NCBI GenBank assembly: GCA_900769445.1
Contig: CAAGGR010000022.1
Span: 62,001 to 126,000 of the forward strand
Length of the DNA: 64,000 nucleotides
DNA from: an uncultured Alistipes sp.
GTDB taxonomy: Bacteria; Bacteroidota; Bacteroidia; Bacteroidales; Rikenellaceae
Direction of reading: 5' to 3'
The notes under the pieces are model-generated. The model saw nothing but the letters and a program-made list of their open reading frames with translations, was not told where the DNA came from and made no database searches. A program made the position numbers and the translations under genes. Positions 8,602-17,260 of this stretch are shown one piece after another (position 1 is the first letter of the stretch; each line of letters opens with the position of its first letter).

Positions 8602-10059
8602 ATGGCTGATAGGAGGTTGGAGAGCAAGGTTGCCTCGGGCATAGCGTGGAGTTTCTCGGAGAAGCTCCTTACGATGCTTATACAGATGGTGGTAAGCATC
8701 ATCGTAGCGCGTCAGCTTATGCCAGAGGACTTTGGTATTATGGCTATTTTGACCTTCTTTACCTCCGTAGCCTTAGCCATTGTGGATAGTGGTTTCTCGC
8801 AGACCCTTATCCGCAAACAAAACCCCTCGAATGAGGAGTATAAATCTGTCCTGGGCTTTAACGTCGTGGTGTCATTAATCCTCTATGCCCTATTAGTTGC
8901 TGTAGCCCCTTATATCGCCAATTTCTACGGTCATAGTGTTATTGCTAAGGTTGCACCAGTCTTATTCTTGGTGTTACCTATAAACTCGCTATGTGTGGTG
9001 CAGACGGTGATGTTCACTAAGGAGTTTCGCTTTGCTCTGCTCTCGAAGATTGTCTTCGTTGCATCGCTTATAAGCGGTGTCGTGGCTGTCGTGATGGCAG
9101 TTGCAGGGTGTGGAATATGGTCTTTGGTGGCACAACGACTGCTTATGATGGGTATAAAGGCTATTGCCTTCTGGGCGATACGTCGTTGGCGTAGCGATGC
9201 CCGCTTTAGCCTCGCTACTATAAGGGCGATGATGCCATTTAGTCTGCGACTTCTTGCCACCGATTTGATTGCCTCTATATATAATAATGTAGCGCAACTC
9301 TTTATCGGTAAGATGCACACCACAACAACGCTGGGCTACTACTCGCAGGCGCAGAAGTTGAAGGATCTGCCCGTAACCTCTACGGTGCAGGCGGTGCAGG
9401 GTGTTACCTATCCTGCGCTCTCGGAGCTAAACGACGATGACGTTAAATTTGGCGATGGCTACGAGCGTATTGTGCGAATGTTGGGCTTTGTAACCCTCCC
9501 TGTGATGCTCGGCTTTGTGGCTATTGCTGAGGATATGTTTATGCTTCTGTTGGGAGAGAGGTGGATGCCTACGGTGCCATACTTCGAGGTCTTGGCTCTC
9601 TCGGGCTTGTTCTATCCGTTGGCTGTTGTAGCCTACAATGTCTTGAAGGTGCGAAGCGATGGTCGTGTTATTGTGTGCTTGGAGGTTGTTAAGCGCGTTA
9701 TAATGACCGCGGTGCTATGCTACACCATTCCTCGCGGTGTTATGGCTGTGGCGTGGGGTATGACGCTAATGGCGTGTGTGGAGTTTTTGCTCAACACCTC
9801 TGTTGCGGTGCGCCTTGCTAAGATTGGCGCAGTGCGCCTTGTAGGAACGCTATTACCATCGTTTGCTCTCGCTGTGGTGATGTACTTCGCCATTATGTTG
9901 ATAATGCCCTATATCTCCGATATGGGCGTTGGACTCCGCCTTGTGTGTGAGATTTTCGTGGGTGGCGTAGTCTACCTATTGTTGGCGCTTATCTTCCGCC
10001 TGAAGGCTTTGAAGGAGGGTGCGCAACTACTCCGATCGCTGCTTGCTAAAAGTGTGTAA
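8602..10059 (+). CDS. Polysaccharide flippase of the MOP superfamily (WzxC-like)
   Basis: This 485-aa, very hydrophobic protein looks like a lipid-linked oligosaccharide flippase: repeated membrane helices throughout (about 12-14) and the N-terminal pattern ASGIAWSFSEKLLTMLIQ, followed by VARQLMPEDFGIMAI, typical of the colanic-acid exporter WzxC branch. The middle contains ATDLIASIYNNVAQLFIGK and LGYYSQAQKLKDLP, also found in that branch. It would move undecaprenyl-linked glycan units across the inner membrane. No glycosyltransferases lie next to it, which is unusual for a capsule or O-antigen gene; it is instead coupled to aroQ. Its last 14 bases overlap the end of thiL on the other strand. 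The glycan substrate is unknown. Confidence 0.88.
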   Translation: MADRRLESKVASGIAWSFSEKLLTMLIQMVVSIIVARQLMPEDFGIMAILTFFTSVALAIVDSGFSQTLIRKQNPSNEEYKSVLGFNVVVSLILYALLVAVAPYIANFYGHSVIAKVAPVLFLVLPINSLCVVQTVMFTKEFRFALLSKIVFVASLISGVVAVVMAVAGCGIWSLVAQRLLMMGIKAIAFWAIRRWRSDARFSLATIRAMMPFSLRLLATDLIASIYNNVAQLFIGKMHTTTTLGYYSQAQKLKDLPVTSTVQAVQGVTYPALSELNDDDVKFGDGYERIVRMLGFVTLPVMLGFVAIAEDMFMLLLGERWMPTVPYFEVLALSGLFYPLAVVAYNVLKVRSDGRVIVCLEVVKRVIMTAVLCYTIPRGVMAVAWGMTLMACVEFLLNTSVAVRLAKIGAVRLVGTLLPSFALAVVMYFAIMLIMPYISDMGVGLRLVCEIFVGGVVYLLLALIFRLKALKEGAQLLRSLLAKSV

Positions 10060-10981
10060 AGCCCTTTAATTCCAACTCTGTGGGCTTTCCGTTCTCAAGC
10101 CACTCTACATATCCTGTTTCGGTAATCTCGCCAATCTTGGTGAGTGTAGTCCCCGTTGCCTCATATAGAGCCTTTGCAAGATGCTCTACACTCTCGGGCG
10201 CAACGGTAAGGAGTAGCTCATAATCCTCGCCTCCCGTTGTGGCGTAGCGTATATCGTAGTCGGTAGGGATGTTGTTAAGCTCGATGCGCGCACCGACCTT
10301 AGATAGGTTTGTGATATGCTTTATATCCGACGCGATACCATCCGATATATCCATCATTGCGTGTACCTCCTCGCGAGTACCTAAAAATGCCCCTTCTGCT
10401 GTGCGAGCTTGCGCTCTGCGGTGAGCCTTGGCGGCTACGGTGTTAAGGTCGCCAAACATTATGTCCACAAGACCCTTTGACGATATTCCGAGCTTGCCAG
10501 TAACACATATGGCATCACCCACCTTGGCATCACTACGGCGCTTGATATTTGCCATTGGCGCACGACCTATGGCAACGACATTTATGGAAATCTTATCGCG
10601 TGAGGCTGTGGTGTCGCCACCAACCAATGCTACGCCCTCGCGCTTAGATGCCTCGTAGTAGCCACGCATAAATTGTTCGCTCCACTCGCCCTGTGCCGAC
10701 TCTGGGAGTGCGATACTTAGGAGTGTAGCTATTGGCTTAGCACCCATAGCTGCCACATCTGAGATATTTACCATAAGACTCTTTTCGCCCACCTCTTCGG
10801 CTTGTGATGCGCCACGCAGAAAGTGGATATCCTCAATAAGCATATCCGTAGTCATCACTAACGCCTCATCGCCCATAGGCAATACCGTGCAGTCGTCGCC
10901 AATAGGCTCAAACCCTGAGTGGGGTAGCGCACCAAACATCTTGGCTATATCTCCGATAAATCCGAATTCGCTCTTTTTCAT
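10046..10981 (-). CDS. thiL: Thiamine-monophosphate kinase
   Basis: ThiL phosphorylates thiamine monophosphate to the cofactor thiamine diphosphate. It shows the AIR-synthase-like fold motifs: FEPIGDDCTVL near the start, TTDMLIEDIHFL (Mg/ATP-binding Asp), NISDVAAMGAKP, VGGDTTAS, and MDISDGIASDIKHI. The family normally runs 310-350 aa; this start gives 311. I chose the ATG at 10981-10979. A longer frame from 11062 adds 27 residues that do not resemble the family. On the minus strand a TATATTTG box (10993-10986) lies just before the start, but no -33 element was found. The gene overlaps the flippase tail to tail by 14 bases. Confidence 0.94.
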   Translation of the reverse strand: MKKSEFGFIGDIAKMFGALPHSGFEPIGDDCTVLPMGDEALVMTTDMLIEDIHFLRGASQAEEVGEKSLMVNISDVAAMGAKPIATLLSIALPESAQGEWSEQFMRGYYEASKREGVALVGGDTTASRDKISINVVAIGRAPMANIKRRSDAKVGDAICVTGKLGISSKGLVDIMFGDLNTVAAKAHRRAQARTAEGAFLGTREEVHAMMDISDGIASDIKHITNLSKVGARIELNNIPTDYDIRYATTGGEDYELLLTVAPESVEHLAKALYEATGTTLTKIGEITETGYVEWLENGKPTELELKGFTHF

Positions 10982-11108
10982 GGCGCAAATATACAAAAAA
11001 TAGAGAGTGAATAAAAAGTGTATTTTGTCGTTAAGTTTCTTTTCGTTGCTACGCCTCGGCATAGTTCAAGCGAGCTTGACTCTGCTCTCAGCTTAAACGC
11101 AACGTTAC

Positions 11109-11168
11109 GCTTGCCCTCAAAATCCTCATTTACGCCGAGTAAACTGCGGTTTTTCGGGCTTCGCAAGC
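11109..11168. repeat. Family A palindromic intergenic repeat, copy A3
   Basis: Lies between thiL and the 11260 lipoprotein, both on the minus strand. Arms are GCTTGC with GCAAGC outside, AAAA with TTTT, and TTTAC with GTAAA inside. A 33-base core (11120-11152) is identical to copy A1. A further small perfect palindrome, TCAAGC-GA-GCTTGA, lies to its left near 11068-11081. The remaining gap 10982-11259 shows no other feature. Confidence 0.65.
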
Positions 11169-11259
11169 CTAAAACTACATCTTTTTATTCACCCTCTTAT
11201 CTTAGGTTGTTGGGGTCGACTAAGACCTTTTACTCAGCCCTAATCTTATAGGTGTAACC

Positions 11260-12642
11260 TTATAAGTCTATACGAGCAACAGCACGAGTAAGGAATGTCT
11301 TATACTTGAAAGGCTCAAGACATACAACACTATCCTCCATAAAGGCAACAAGCACAATTGAGTCGTGCGAAATCTCGTTAGATGACCAATAATAATCCTC
11401 CTGTAGTGGGCTTCCTCCATTATCTGTTAGAATCTTGTTGAATGCAGTCATCTCTTCGCAGTAGAAGGTGTGATTGCCACCAGTTGCAGTACTCCACAAC
11501 CAACTCAGCTCATCAGACGATGGTAAGAACCACGCTTCGCCATGCTCCATACACCACTTAAATGCGGGGTAGTTATTGATATCGCGTACGCCTTCTTCAA
11601 TTCTACAGTATCGTTCGTCAAATGGATCGTAGGTATTCATGTAGCCACCATACATACAGTTACAATTTACATTCTCTGTTGACCACTGCAACGAAGCCTC
11701 GTCTAACGATACGACATATACTCTTGTACCATCGCTATTGGTCTTAATGGCATATACAATGCCCTTAGTTCCGTTAACCTCGCATACATTACCAATCTGA
11801 TACTGATCAGCAATTGCTGGGTCGTATGCATCAATAACTACTGTGTTAGAGGTCTTCTCGTCGTATAGTGCGTTGAATTTGTATGTGCCAGGAGTTGTTG
11901 TTGCGAACTCAGCACCCACCTCTACGAGGCTGCTGCCGCTCTGGATTACGCAAGAGTTGGTTACATCCTCCTCGCCGTATAATACAGTAAATACAACCTT
12001 ATCCTCACCGTCAGCCTTGATACGCATCTTTGATGCCTTTAGGGTCAATGATATCTGAGCCTGCTGGTCAGCATACGCAGATACAAGAATCTGGTTAGAT
12101 GTGTAAGCGCCATACTTAGCTACGAATGTGTACTCGCCAGCAACCTCTGTCGTGAAGGTTGCACCGGTAAGAGCCTCGTTTGTAGCGACATTTGTGATGG
12201 TACACTGAGAGGTAACATCCTCGCCATTCAATGTTGCAGAGAATGTTATAGCATCTGTACCATTAGCAATCAACTCATTTCTATCTGCTGAAAGAAGCAA
12301 AGTAGGTGCTACAGGTGCAGTAGCTGTTACCTTAAAGGCGTCGGAACTCTTATTGTTGTACACAGCCTTGAAGAGGTAGTCGCCAGCCTCAGTTGTTGTA
12401 AAGGTGCTGTTATTAACGATAGTGTTGTTCTTGAGGTTGATGATTTGAACTGCATCGTTGGTCTTGCCATTAACCAATGCTGTGAAAACCACCTTATCTA
12501 TGCCATCGGCAACAATCTCACTCTTATCGCCAGTTAGCGATATAGTTACTTCGCCACTATTAGTCGTATCGTCTGGCTGCTCGCACGCGGTGAAACCGAG
12601 TGCGAGAGCTGCGATAGTAAATATCTGAAATAATCTCTTCAT
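11260..12642 (-). CDS. Lipoprotein with three Ig-like domains and a DUF1566-like C-terminal domain
   Basis: Unknown function. The 460-aa protein has a lipoprotein signal peptide with lipobox FTAC (Cys20) followed by an acidic stretch (EQPDD), suggesting surface export in Bacteroidota. Three related Ig-like domains of about 80 aa follow (about 32-110, 115-193 and 197-275), each with a K/N-x-x-I/L-x-A-D/N-G start and an AGxYxFxAxY-type strand. The C-terminal part (about 280-460) has WFLPSSDELSWLW, DYYWSSNE and a terminal RAVARI, as in DUF1566/Lcl-type beta-rich domains often found in Bacteroidota surface proteins. It lies 11 bases after the 514-aa lipoprotein gene and probably shares its transcript. 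An adhesin or glycan/peptide-binding role is possible but unsupported. Confidence 0.82.
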   Translation of the reverse strand: MKRLFQIFTIAALALGFTACEQPDDTTNSGEVTISLTGDKSEIVADGIDKVVFTALVNGKTNDAVQIINLKNNTIVNNSTFTTTEAGDYLFKAVYNNKSSDAFKVTATAPVAPTLLLSADRNELIANGTDAITFSATLNGEDVTSQCTITNVATNEALTGATFTTEVAGEYTFVAKYGAYTSNQILVSAYADQQAQISLTLKASKMRIKADGEDKVVFTVLYGEEDVTNSCVIQSGSSLVEVGAEFATTTPGTYKFNALYDEKTSNTVVIDAYDPAIADQYQIGNVCEVNGTKGIVYAIKTNSDGTRVYVVSLDEASLQWSTENVNCNCMYGGYMNTYDPFDERYCRIEEGVRDINNYPAFKWCMEHGEAWFLPSSDELSWLWSTATGGNHTFYCEEMTAFNKILTDNGGSPLQEDYYWSSNEISHDSIVLVAFMEDSVVCLEPFKYKTFLTRAVARIDL

Positions 12643-12653
12643 AATCTTAAAAA

Positions 12654-14198
12654 TTACTGTACGTTGTCAAACATATCAGGAGTGATGTGAACGCCATACT
12701 GTGACTTTGTGTACTCTGAATTGAGAGCCTCAAAGAATATCACATACTCCTCCTTATCTGCTCCTGTGATAGAGAAAGTTGTTCCCTGAGCTGTCTTAGC
12801 CTCTGCCAAGCTATCCTCAGATAGGTACTTGCTACCAATACGGAAAAAAGCCTCTATCTTTGACCAATCGTTAGGATCCCAGTACTTTGTGAAGTCGTAG
12901 TTGTTCCAAAGCTGGGTACCAATCTTCAATGACTGAGCATCCTCGCTAACCTTAACATTGAACTGGATGTCATATTTAAAACCGTTCTTGACAATTACAG
13001 GCTCAGATACTATAAGCTCTACTGGCGCAAGAGTGCGTTTCTCAGTGTGGATGTTAATAGCCGCATACTTGTAGTCGTAAACCTCTGTTGGGTCTGTACC
13101 AACTTCTGGATCCATATAGAACAAGACTATAACGTAGTCGCTATCACCCGCCAATGCGTCATAATGGTTGATGCGTGAAGAACCTGTCTGACCCATATAC
13201 TCGCGGATAAACTTACCGAAGTCCCAAATAAAGGCCTCGCCAGCAAGGTTGTAAAGAGCCCAGTAGCTACGCATAACAATGGCATTAGATGACTCAGTTG
13301 CCAATGTATCGTCGTAACTCTTCTTTGACCATACATAGTATGTCCAGAACGAATCTTCACCGCGTGATGGAATTACATCAACAGAGAAACCGTATGTTGA
13401 CACCTGCACGTTGTTGTAAGCAAACAAATCGCCCTCGTTATACTCTGCCTTAGGGGTCTTAAACGCATAGCGGAATAGCTTAAGAGTCTCCTCCTTGGCA
13501 AATACAGCCTCCCAGTTCTCAACGTTGAATGCTACAGCGAGGTAATCCATCTCAGGGCTGAGGTGAGGGTCAAGAGTTGTTGTTCCTGTAACAATGTAGT
13601 TGTTACTGTTAGGGTTCTCAAGGATGTAAGAGAATACCTCAAAATCGTTGTTATATATACCCATAGCATCCAACTCCATCTTGGTGATAACGCGGAAGAA
13701 GTAACGGTTAGTACCATTAGGTGTTGCAGTAGCCACAGCCGATGTTGCAGTGACATCCTTAACATCAATAGTAATGTTGAACTGGTCTGCAGGGGTAATA
13801 GCAACAGCCTCAGCAGTAGTAAACTCCTTGCGTGTAACCTTCTCGGTCTCTGTGATAGCAAATGCTACAACAGTGTAAGAGGTGCTTGCTGCCAAACCGC
13901 TCTTAGCAACTGGCTGTACACCCTTACGTGCCTTATGCTCGCCAGAGAGTACCCACTCGTCGATAAGTTCTGAGTCGTTCATGCCCTCGATATCTGCAGT
14001 AGCAACAATGTCAGCATAGTAGTTTGCTGTCAAATCTGATGGAGTGATAACAACCTCGATAGATGATGAGTTGATGTTAGATGCTACAATCTGGAACTTA
14101 GCGCCTGACTCGCCACCGCCAGTAGTGTCATCATTACCACAACCTGCAGCAAAAAGGGCTACAAGTGCAATGCTGAAAATTGAAAGAAATTTTTTCAT
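12654..14198 (-). CDS. Large lipoprotein with fibronectin-III-like repeats, unknown function
   Basis: The 514-aa product begins with a lipoprotein signal (lipobox FAAGC, Cys20) followed by GNDDTTGGG, an acidic stretch of the sort linked to surface export. The rest is beta-rich with at least two repeats resembling Fn3 modules: the pattern xxxVxxxxATxxPxxxxxYFF recurs, for example near ATSAVATATPNGTNRYFF (about 160-180). Style and composition resemble the 553-aa lipoprotein at 15381-17042 (ITPYNAYLTVTPND), suggesting a paralogous pair on either side of argR. First gene of a two-gene unit with the Ig-like lipoprotein, under a promoter at 14269-14300. No enzyme motif was found. Confidence 0.8.
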   Translation of the reverse strand: MKKFLSIFSIALVALFAAGCGNDDTTGGGESGAKFQIVASNINSSSIEVVITPSDLTANYYADIVATADIEGMNDSELIDEWVLSGEHKARKGVQPVAKSGLAASTSYTVVAFAITETEKVTRKEFTTAEAVAITPADQFNITIDVKDVTATSAVATATPNGTNRYFFRVITKMELDAMGIYNNDFEVFSYILENPNSNNYIVTGTTTLDPHLSPEMDYLAVAFNVENWEAVFAKEETLKLFRYAFKTPKAEYNEGDLFAYNNVQVSTYGFSVDVIPSRGEDSFWTYYVWSKKSYDDTLATESSNAIVMRSYWALYNLAGEAFIWDFGKFIREYMGQTGSSRINHYDALAGDSDYVIVLFYMDPEVGTDPTEVYDYKYAAINIHTEKRTLAPVELIVSEPVIVKNGFKYDIQFNVKVSEDAQSLKIGTQLWNNYDFTKYWDPNDWSKIEAFFRIGSKYLSEDSLAEAKTAQGTTFSITGADKEEYVIFFEALNSEYTKSQYGVHITPDMFDNVQ

Positions 14199-14268
14199 TA
14201 GGATAAAATAGTTAAATAGTTAATATTATTAAAATTCAATTTCACTTAAGGTACAAGTACCTTTTGCG

Positions 14269-14300
14269 CAAAGATAATGAAATATTCCAATGATGACAAT
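14269..14300 (-). promoter_or_regulatory. Promoter and 5' palindrome for the 12.6-14.2 kb lipoprotein unit
   Basis: Minus strand: TTG at 14300-14298, 21-base spacer, TATCTTTG at 14276-14269. The predicted start is near 14262. There a perfect palindrome AAGGTAC-AA-GTACCTT (14248-14263) would form a hairpin at the very 5' end of the mRNA, or serve as an operator. Confidence 0.6.
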
Positions 14301-14345
14301 ATAGTGAATAAATAAAGTCATAAACCACATAAATATTTAATAAAA

Positions 14346-14377
14346 TTTGCATTTTCATCGAATTTTTATTAACTTTG
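14346..14377 (+). promoter_or_regulatory. Promoter for argR
   Basis: TTTG at 14346-14349, 20-base spacer and TAACTTTG at 14370-14377 form a close match to the Bacteroidota consensus. The start is expected near 14384, about 60 bases before the argR ATG. Confidence 0.75.
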
Positions 14378-14444
14378 TATCTTGAATGAGGAATGATAGT
14401 CTATTTCTGTGGAGATTTAGACCATTTAATAAAAGGAAAATAAG

Positions 14445-14909
14445 ATGAATAGTAAGACTCAGCGACTCTCTATAATTAGAAAGATTATTCGCGCAGAGTA
14501 TATCTCCTCGCAGGAGGAACTTATAGCTCGACTCGAAGAGTGTGGTGTACAGGTTACGCAATCTACTCTCTCTCGTGATTTGAAATTTATGCAGGTTGCT
14601 AAGGTGCCACATAAGGAGAAGGGGTATGTCTACGTTCTCCCTAATAGCTCCATTGCTGACCACCAGATTCCCACAAATATCACCGATAACATCATGCAAA
14701 TATCCTTCTCTGGAAACATGTGTGTTATCACCACAAAACCTGGTTACGCAAGCGCTATATCCGTGCCTATCGATAGCAAAGGCATCCCCGAAGTTCTCGG
14801 TAGCCTCGCCGGCGATAATACCATTCTTCTTGTTCTACGCGAAGATTTCAGCAAGTCGAGGTTGATGGCGGAGTTGACGATGCTATTTCCTTCGCTCGCC
14901 AACCTTTAA
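14445..14909 (+). CDS. argR: Arginine repressor ArgR
   Basis: ArgR is the arginine-dependent regulator of arginine synthesis and breakdown. The 154-aa protein has the winged-helix N-terminal domain (about 1-75) with TQSTLSRDLKFMQVAK, matching the family T-Q-A/S-T-x-S-R-D motif. The C-terminal hexamerisation and arginine-binding domain (about 80-150) carries LAGDNTILLVL, matching the GDDT-like arginine site. Length is standard. It stands alone between lipoprotein genes with its own promoter. Copy B1 of the terminator repeat starts two bases after its stop codon and probably ends the transcript. No arginine genes are nearby. Confidence 0.94.
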   Translation: MNSKTQRLSIIRKIIRAEYISSQEELIARLEECGVQVTQSTLSRDLKFMQVAKVPHKEKGYVYVLPNSSIADHQIPTNITDNIMQISFSGNMCVITTKPGYASAISVPIDSKGIPEVLGSLAGDNTILLVLREDFSKSRLMAELTMLFPSLANL

Positions 14910-14911
14910 TT

Positions 14912-15037
14912 AATTTCTTGTGATAAGGGGTCATCTGCGACCTCTCAATCATTGCCCCAAATGGGAAATACACTCAGTATGTCCCATCCGCCATTTTTCG
15001 TGTCAGAGCCAAATCTGACCCCTTCTGACAAGAAATT
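14912..15037 (+). repeat. Family B terminator-bearing repeat, copy B1 (downstream of argR)
   Basis: A 126-base element with 22-base ends (14912-14933 and 15016-15037) that are inverted repeats, matching at 20 of 22 positions. In the centre ATGGG-aa-ATAC-loop-GTAT-gt-CCCAT (14961-14987) forms a hairpin, followed by TTTTT (14994-14998). The outer stem is weaker here than in the other copies. It begins two bases after the argR stop codon and is likely its intrinsic terminator. Confidence 0.75.
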
Positions 15038-15178
15038 GGGTCTCGCGCTTGGAAAGGTTTTTTTTGAGACCACAGAGACCACAGAGACGAAAGAGACGAA
15101 AGAGACCACAGCGAAACAGAGTATCATCAGAATGATAATAAATTTCTCTGTTGTCCCTGTTGTCCCTGCTGTCTCCAA
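15038..15178 (+). repeat. Composite tail of repeat B1 with a 9-base tandem repeat
   Basis: Directly follows copy B1 and recurs after copy B2 (60294-60415), so the repeated unit is longer than the hairpin element. It has GGGTCTCGCGCTTGG, a T-run, then five 9-base units (15066-15110; GAGACCACA or GAGACGAAA), then a shared segment with ATCAT-caga-ATGAT, then TTGTCCCTG repeats. The B2 copy has four units, so copy number varies. Confidence 0.7.
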
Positions 15179-15202
15179 ATAATTAATCTTGTGCGAAGCG
15201 TA

Positions 15203-15276
15203 CCTCACTTTTGAGGCAAAACTTCGTAATGCCTCGACTTTGATATGGCTTGGTAGAGCAACTTTGCTTGCTCTAC
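15203..15276. other. Competing small hairpins in an intergenic region
   Basis: Between repeat B1 and the 15381 gene are mutually exclusive arms CCTCA/TGAGG (15203-15216) and GAGGCA/TGCCTC (15213-15235), followed by a perfect 9-base-pair hairpin GTAGAGCAA/TTGCTCTAC (15253-15276). No gene is evident. Function is unknown; it could be degenerate repeat sequence. Confidence 0.4.
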
Positions 15277-15324
15277 AAGTCGTAGCAAAGTACAGTTTCC
15301 CCTTTTCACTTTTTACTTCCCAAA

Positions 15325-15357
15325 TAAAAAAGGAGCTTAGCGCAATGCCAAGCTCCT
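15325..15357 (-). terminator. Intrinsic terminator of the 553-aa lipoprotein gene
   Basis: Arms AGGAGCTT (15331-15338) and AAGCTCCT (15350-15357) form a stem; read on the minus strand it is followed by a TTTTTTATTT run (from 15331 leftwards). It lies 24 bases past the stop codon at 15381. Confidence 0.8.
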
Positions 15358-15380
15358 TAAAGTCTTTATGTTGCCATCGA

Positions 15381-17042
15381 TTATCGCTTCATGATAACTC
15401 TGTGAGTTGTTGTATTGCGGGTTGTGGCGCGGGTGTCGACGTAGTCGAAGAACTCCTCTGCTGGAGAACACATATCCTTAGAGAGTAGGAACGGCTCGCC
15501 ATAGTAGATCTGGCTTAGGTTGCCATCCTCGTCAGCGGCAACACCTGCGAATAAGAACTTATCATCCAAGTCAAGAGAGTAGTATATATCCATCAACGTA
15601 CGTGAAGATGTTGGTTCATACAACAACAAGTCCTCAAGTATTGCCTCGTCGGTATATCCGATTTCGAGGTACTCCACCTCTGAGTACCACCAGTAGTAGA
15701 TGCTATCGGTAGGTGCTGATGTTGTTACATCCACAACAGCGATACACTCGCAATCTCCAACCTTGTTGGCATAACTGCTATCCAATGCGATAATCTCCTC
15801 TACATCAAAGAGTTTTACAATGTCGATGCTCTCAATAGTAATTTTACCTACCTCCGCGCTGGCTGTAATAAAGTCGTGGCGGAAGATCTGTGTTGAAGGT
15901 CGGCCGTCCTCGATACCAAATGCGATGATTACATACTCCGATTCTGGCATAAATGGGGAGATAACCTGGGTATATGTTCCTGAGAAAATGTCAGGGGCGT
16001 AGTAATCTATAATTCTTAGCATCTGCTCATACTCATCCTCGATAGGAGGTACTTGCTCCTTGCTAAGCAACAAGCATGCATACTCACGGCTATTGTCGTT
16101 TGGTGTTACGGTAAGGTATGCATTGTACGGGGTGATATCTGTTACCGCAATATCGATAACAAGATCGCTTGCCTTGAAGTCGCCAGTATTAAAGTACTTG
16201 GTAGTAGGTAGTGATGCAATTACAGGAACCTTATCATCGCTAAGCGTGAAGACAAGAACGACATGCTCCTTATTTAGGTCGAGACGCTTTGTAATCTCCT
16301 GCTTGCCCTTGTAGCACAGTTTCTTAACAGATGTACCCTTATCCATCTCCTCTGTGATGTACTCAAGAAGGTTATTGCGGTAGTACTCCATATACTCCTT
16401 GCTGAACTCCATATTCTGGTAATAATAGTGGTTGTCGGTCTCAGGAAGGATGTAATAGTAGAAATAGCCCTCGTACTCCTTTGGGTCAATAGTGATAGAT
16501 GCTACGTTGCCAGCAACCTCAACATCGATGGCGTAGTCTACCTCTATCAATTCGGGTGCTGCGGTAGATATCTCGATATAGCAAATATCTGTTACAGCTT
16601 CGTAGAAGTCGCCAGAGAACTCTACGCCATAGCAGTATACGACATACTCGGTATCTGGGTATAGGTTGACAGCGCCATAACCAGCCTTATCGCCCTTAAC
16701 GAGCCAGCCAACCTTTGTAAGGAAGGCGTGAAGCCCCATGTTATACTCAGAGGCAAGATCTGAGAAGTAGAGATAGTCATCTTCCAACAACTCCTCGCGG
16801 GTGTCGATTTGGTTGCGTAAGAAGTGCTTCTTCTCGCTGATGAAGACGATATACTCCTGCTCCTCGTTCTCGGGCATGATATTAACTTTTATCGATCTCT
16901 CTTCTGACACGACACCGCTAAACGTAAAGGCCTTTGGTGTTGGCTGTGGTGGGGTTGTGGTGTCATCCTTGCAACCAAATAGCATAAGTGTTGCTACGAG
17001 TGCGATAACTTTTGTCGCTAAGGTAATGTTTTGAATTTTCAT
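15381..17042 (-). CDS. Large lipoprotein with Fn3-like repeats, unknown function
   Basis: The 553-aa product has a lipoprotein signal (lipobox LFGC, Cys24) followed by KDDTTTPPQPTP, an acidic then proline-rich linker. The body is beta-rich. Segments such as VASITIDPKEYEGYFYYYI and AYLTVTPNDNSREYACLLL look like the same repeat seen in the 514-aa lipoprotein at 12654-14198, so at least two or three Fn3-like modules are likely. No catalytic motif was found. It is a single-gene unit with a clear terminator. TATATTTG-like boxes occur upstream (17075-17090) without a good -33 partner. It is probably a surface lipoprotein; the role is not known. Confidence 0.8.
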   Translation of the reverse strand: MKIQNITLATKVIALVATLMLFGCKDDTTTPPQPTPKAFTFSGVVSEERSIKVNIMPENEEQEYIVFISEKKHFLRNQIDTREELLEDDYLYFSDLASEYNMGLHAFLTKVGWLVKGDKAGYGAVNLYPDTEYVVYCYGVEFSGDFYEAVTDICYIEISTAAPELIEVDYAIDVEVAGNVASITIDPKEYEGYFYYYILPETDNHYYYQNMEFSKEYMEYYRNNLLEYITEEMDKGTSVKKLCYKGKQEITKRLDLNKEHVVLVFTLSDDKVPVIASLPTTKYFNTGDFKASDLVIDIAVTDITPYNAYLTVTPNDNSREYACLLLSKEQVPPIEDEYEQMLRIIDYYAPDIFSGTYTQVISPFMPESEYVIIAFGIEDGRPSTQIFRHDFITASAEVGKITIESIDIVKLFDVEEIIALDSSYANKVGDCECIAVVDVTTSAPTDSIYYWWYSEVEYLEIGYTDEAILEDLLLYEPTSSRTLMDIYYSLDLDDKFLFAGVAADEDGNLSQIYYGEPFLLSKDMCSPAEEFFDYVDTRATTRNTTTHRVIMKR

Positions 17043-17179
17043 CTATTCTCTGTTTTAGTTTGTCTATTTGCTGGCAAATATACAAATATAATCTAAAATC
17101 ACGGTAATTTGTGTAGTTATTTATATATGCGTAAATGTATATTTTAAGGTTTTGGAGAACAACGATAAATAATTTTTCA

Positions 17180-17187
17180 TAATTTTG
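17180..17187 (+). promoter_or_regulatory. Possible -7 promoter box for the RSH gene
   Basis: TAATTTTG matches TAnnTTTG and lies 73 bases before the ATG at 17261. The nearest TTTG (17151-17154) is 25 bases upstream, longer than usual, so this is a weak call. Confidence 0.4.
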
Positions 17188-17260
17188 TACTCTGAGTAGT
17201 GTGCATTAATCCAAACGGAGTGCTCAATACTTACTATGTATATGCTAACACAACGATAAT

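Noticed and set aside
10982..11062. A 27-residue N-terminal extension of thiL
   Set aside because: The extension lacks similarity to the family and the ATG at 10981 gives the usual length and start.
15066..15110. Possible CRISPR-like array
   Set aside because: The units are 9 bases in direct contact with no spacers and no cas genes nearby; it is a simple tandem repeat.
14952..15182. A 76-codon frame with Glu-Thr-Thr repeats
   Set aside because: It is the 9-base tandem repeat and terminator element read as protein; the same DNA recurs at 60.3 kb with a different unit count and no matching start or gene context.
15189..15488. A 99-codon plus-strand frame
   Set aside because: It crosses hairpins and the terminator at 15325-15357 and overlaps the end of the clear lipoprotein gene on the other strand.
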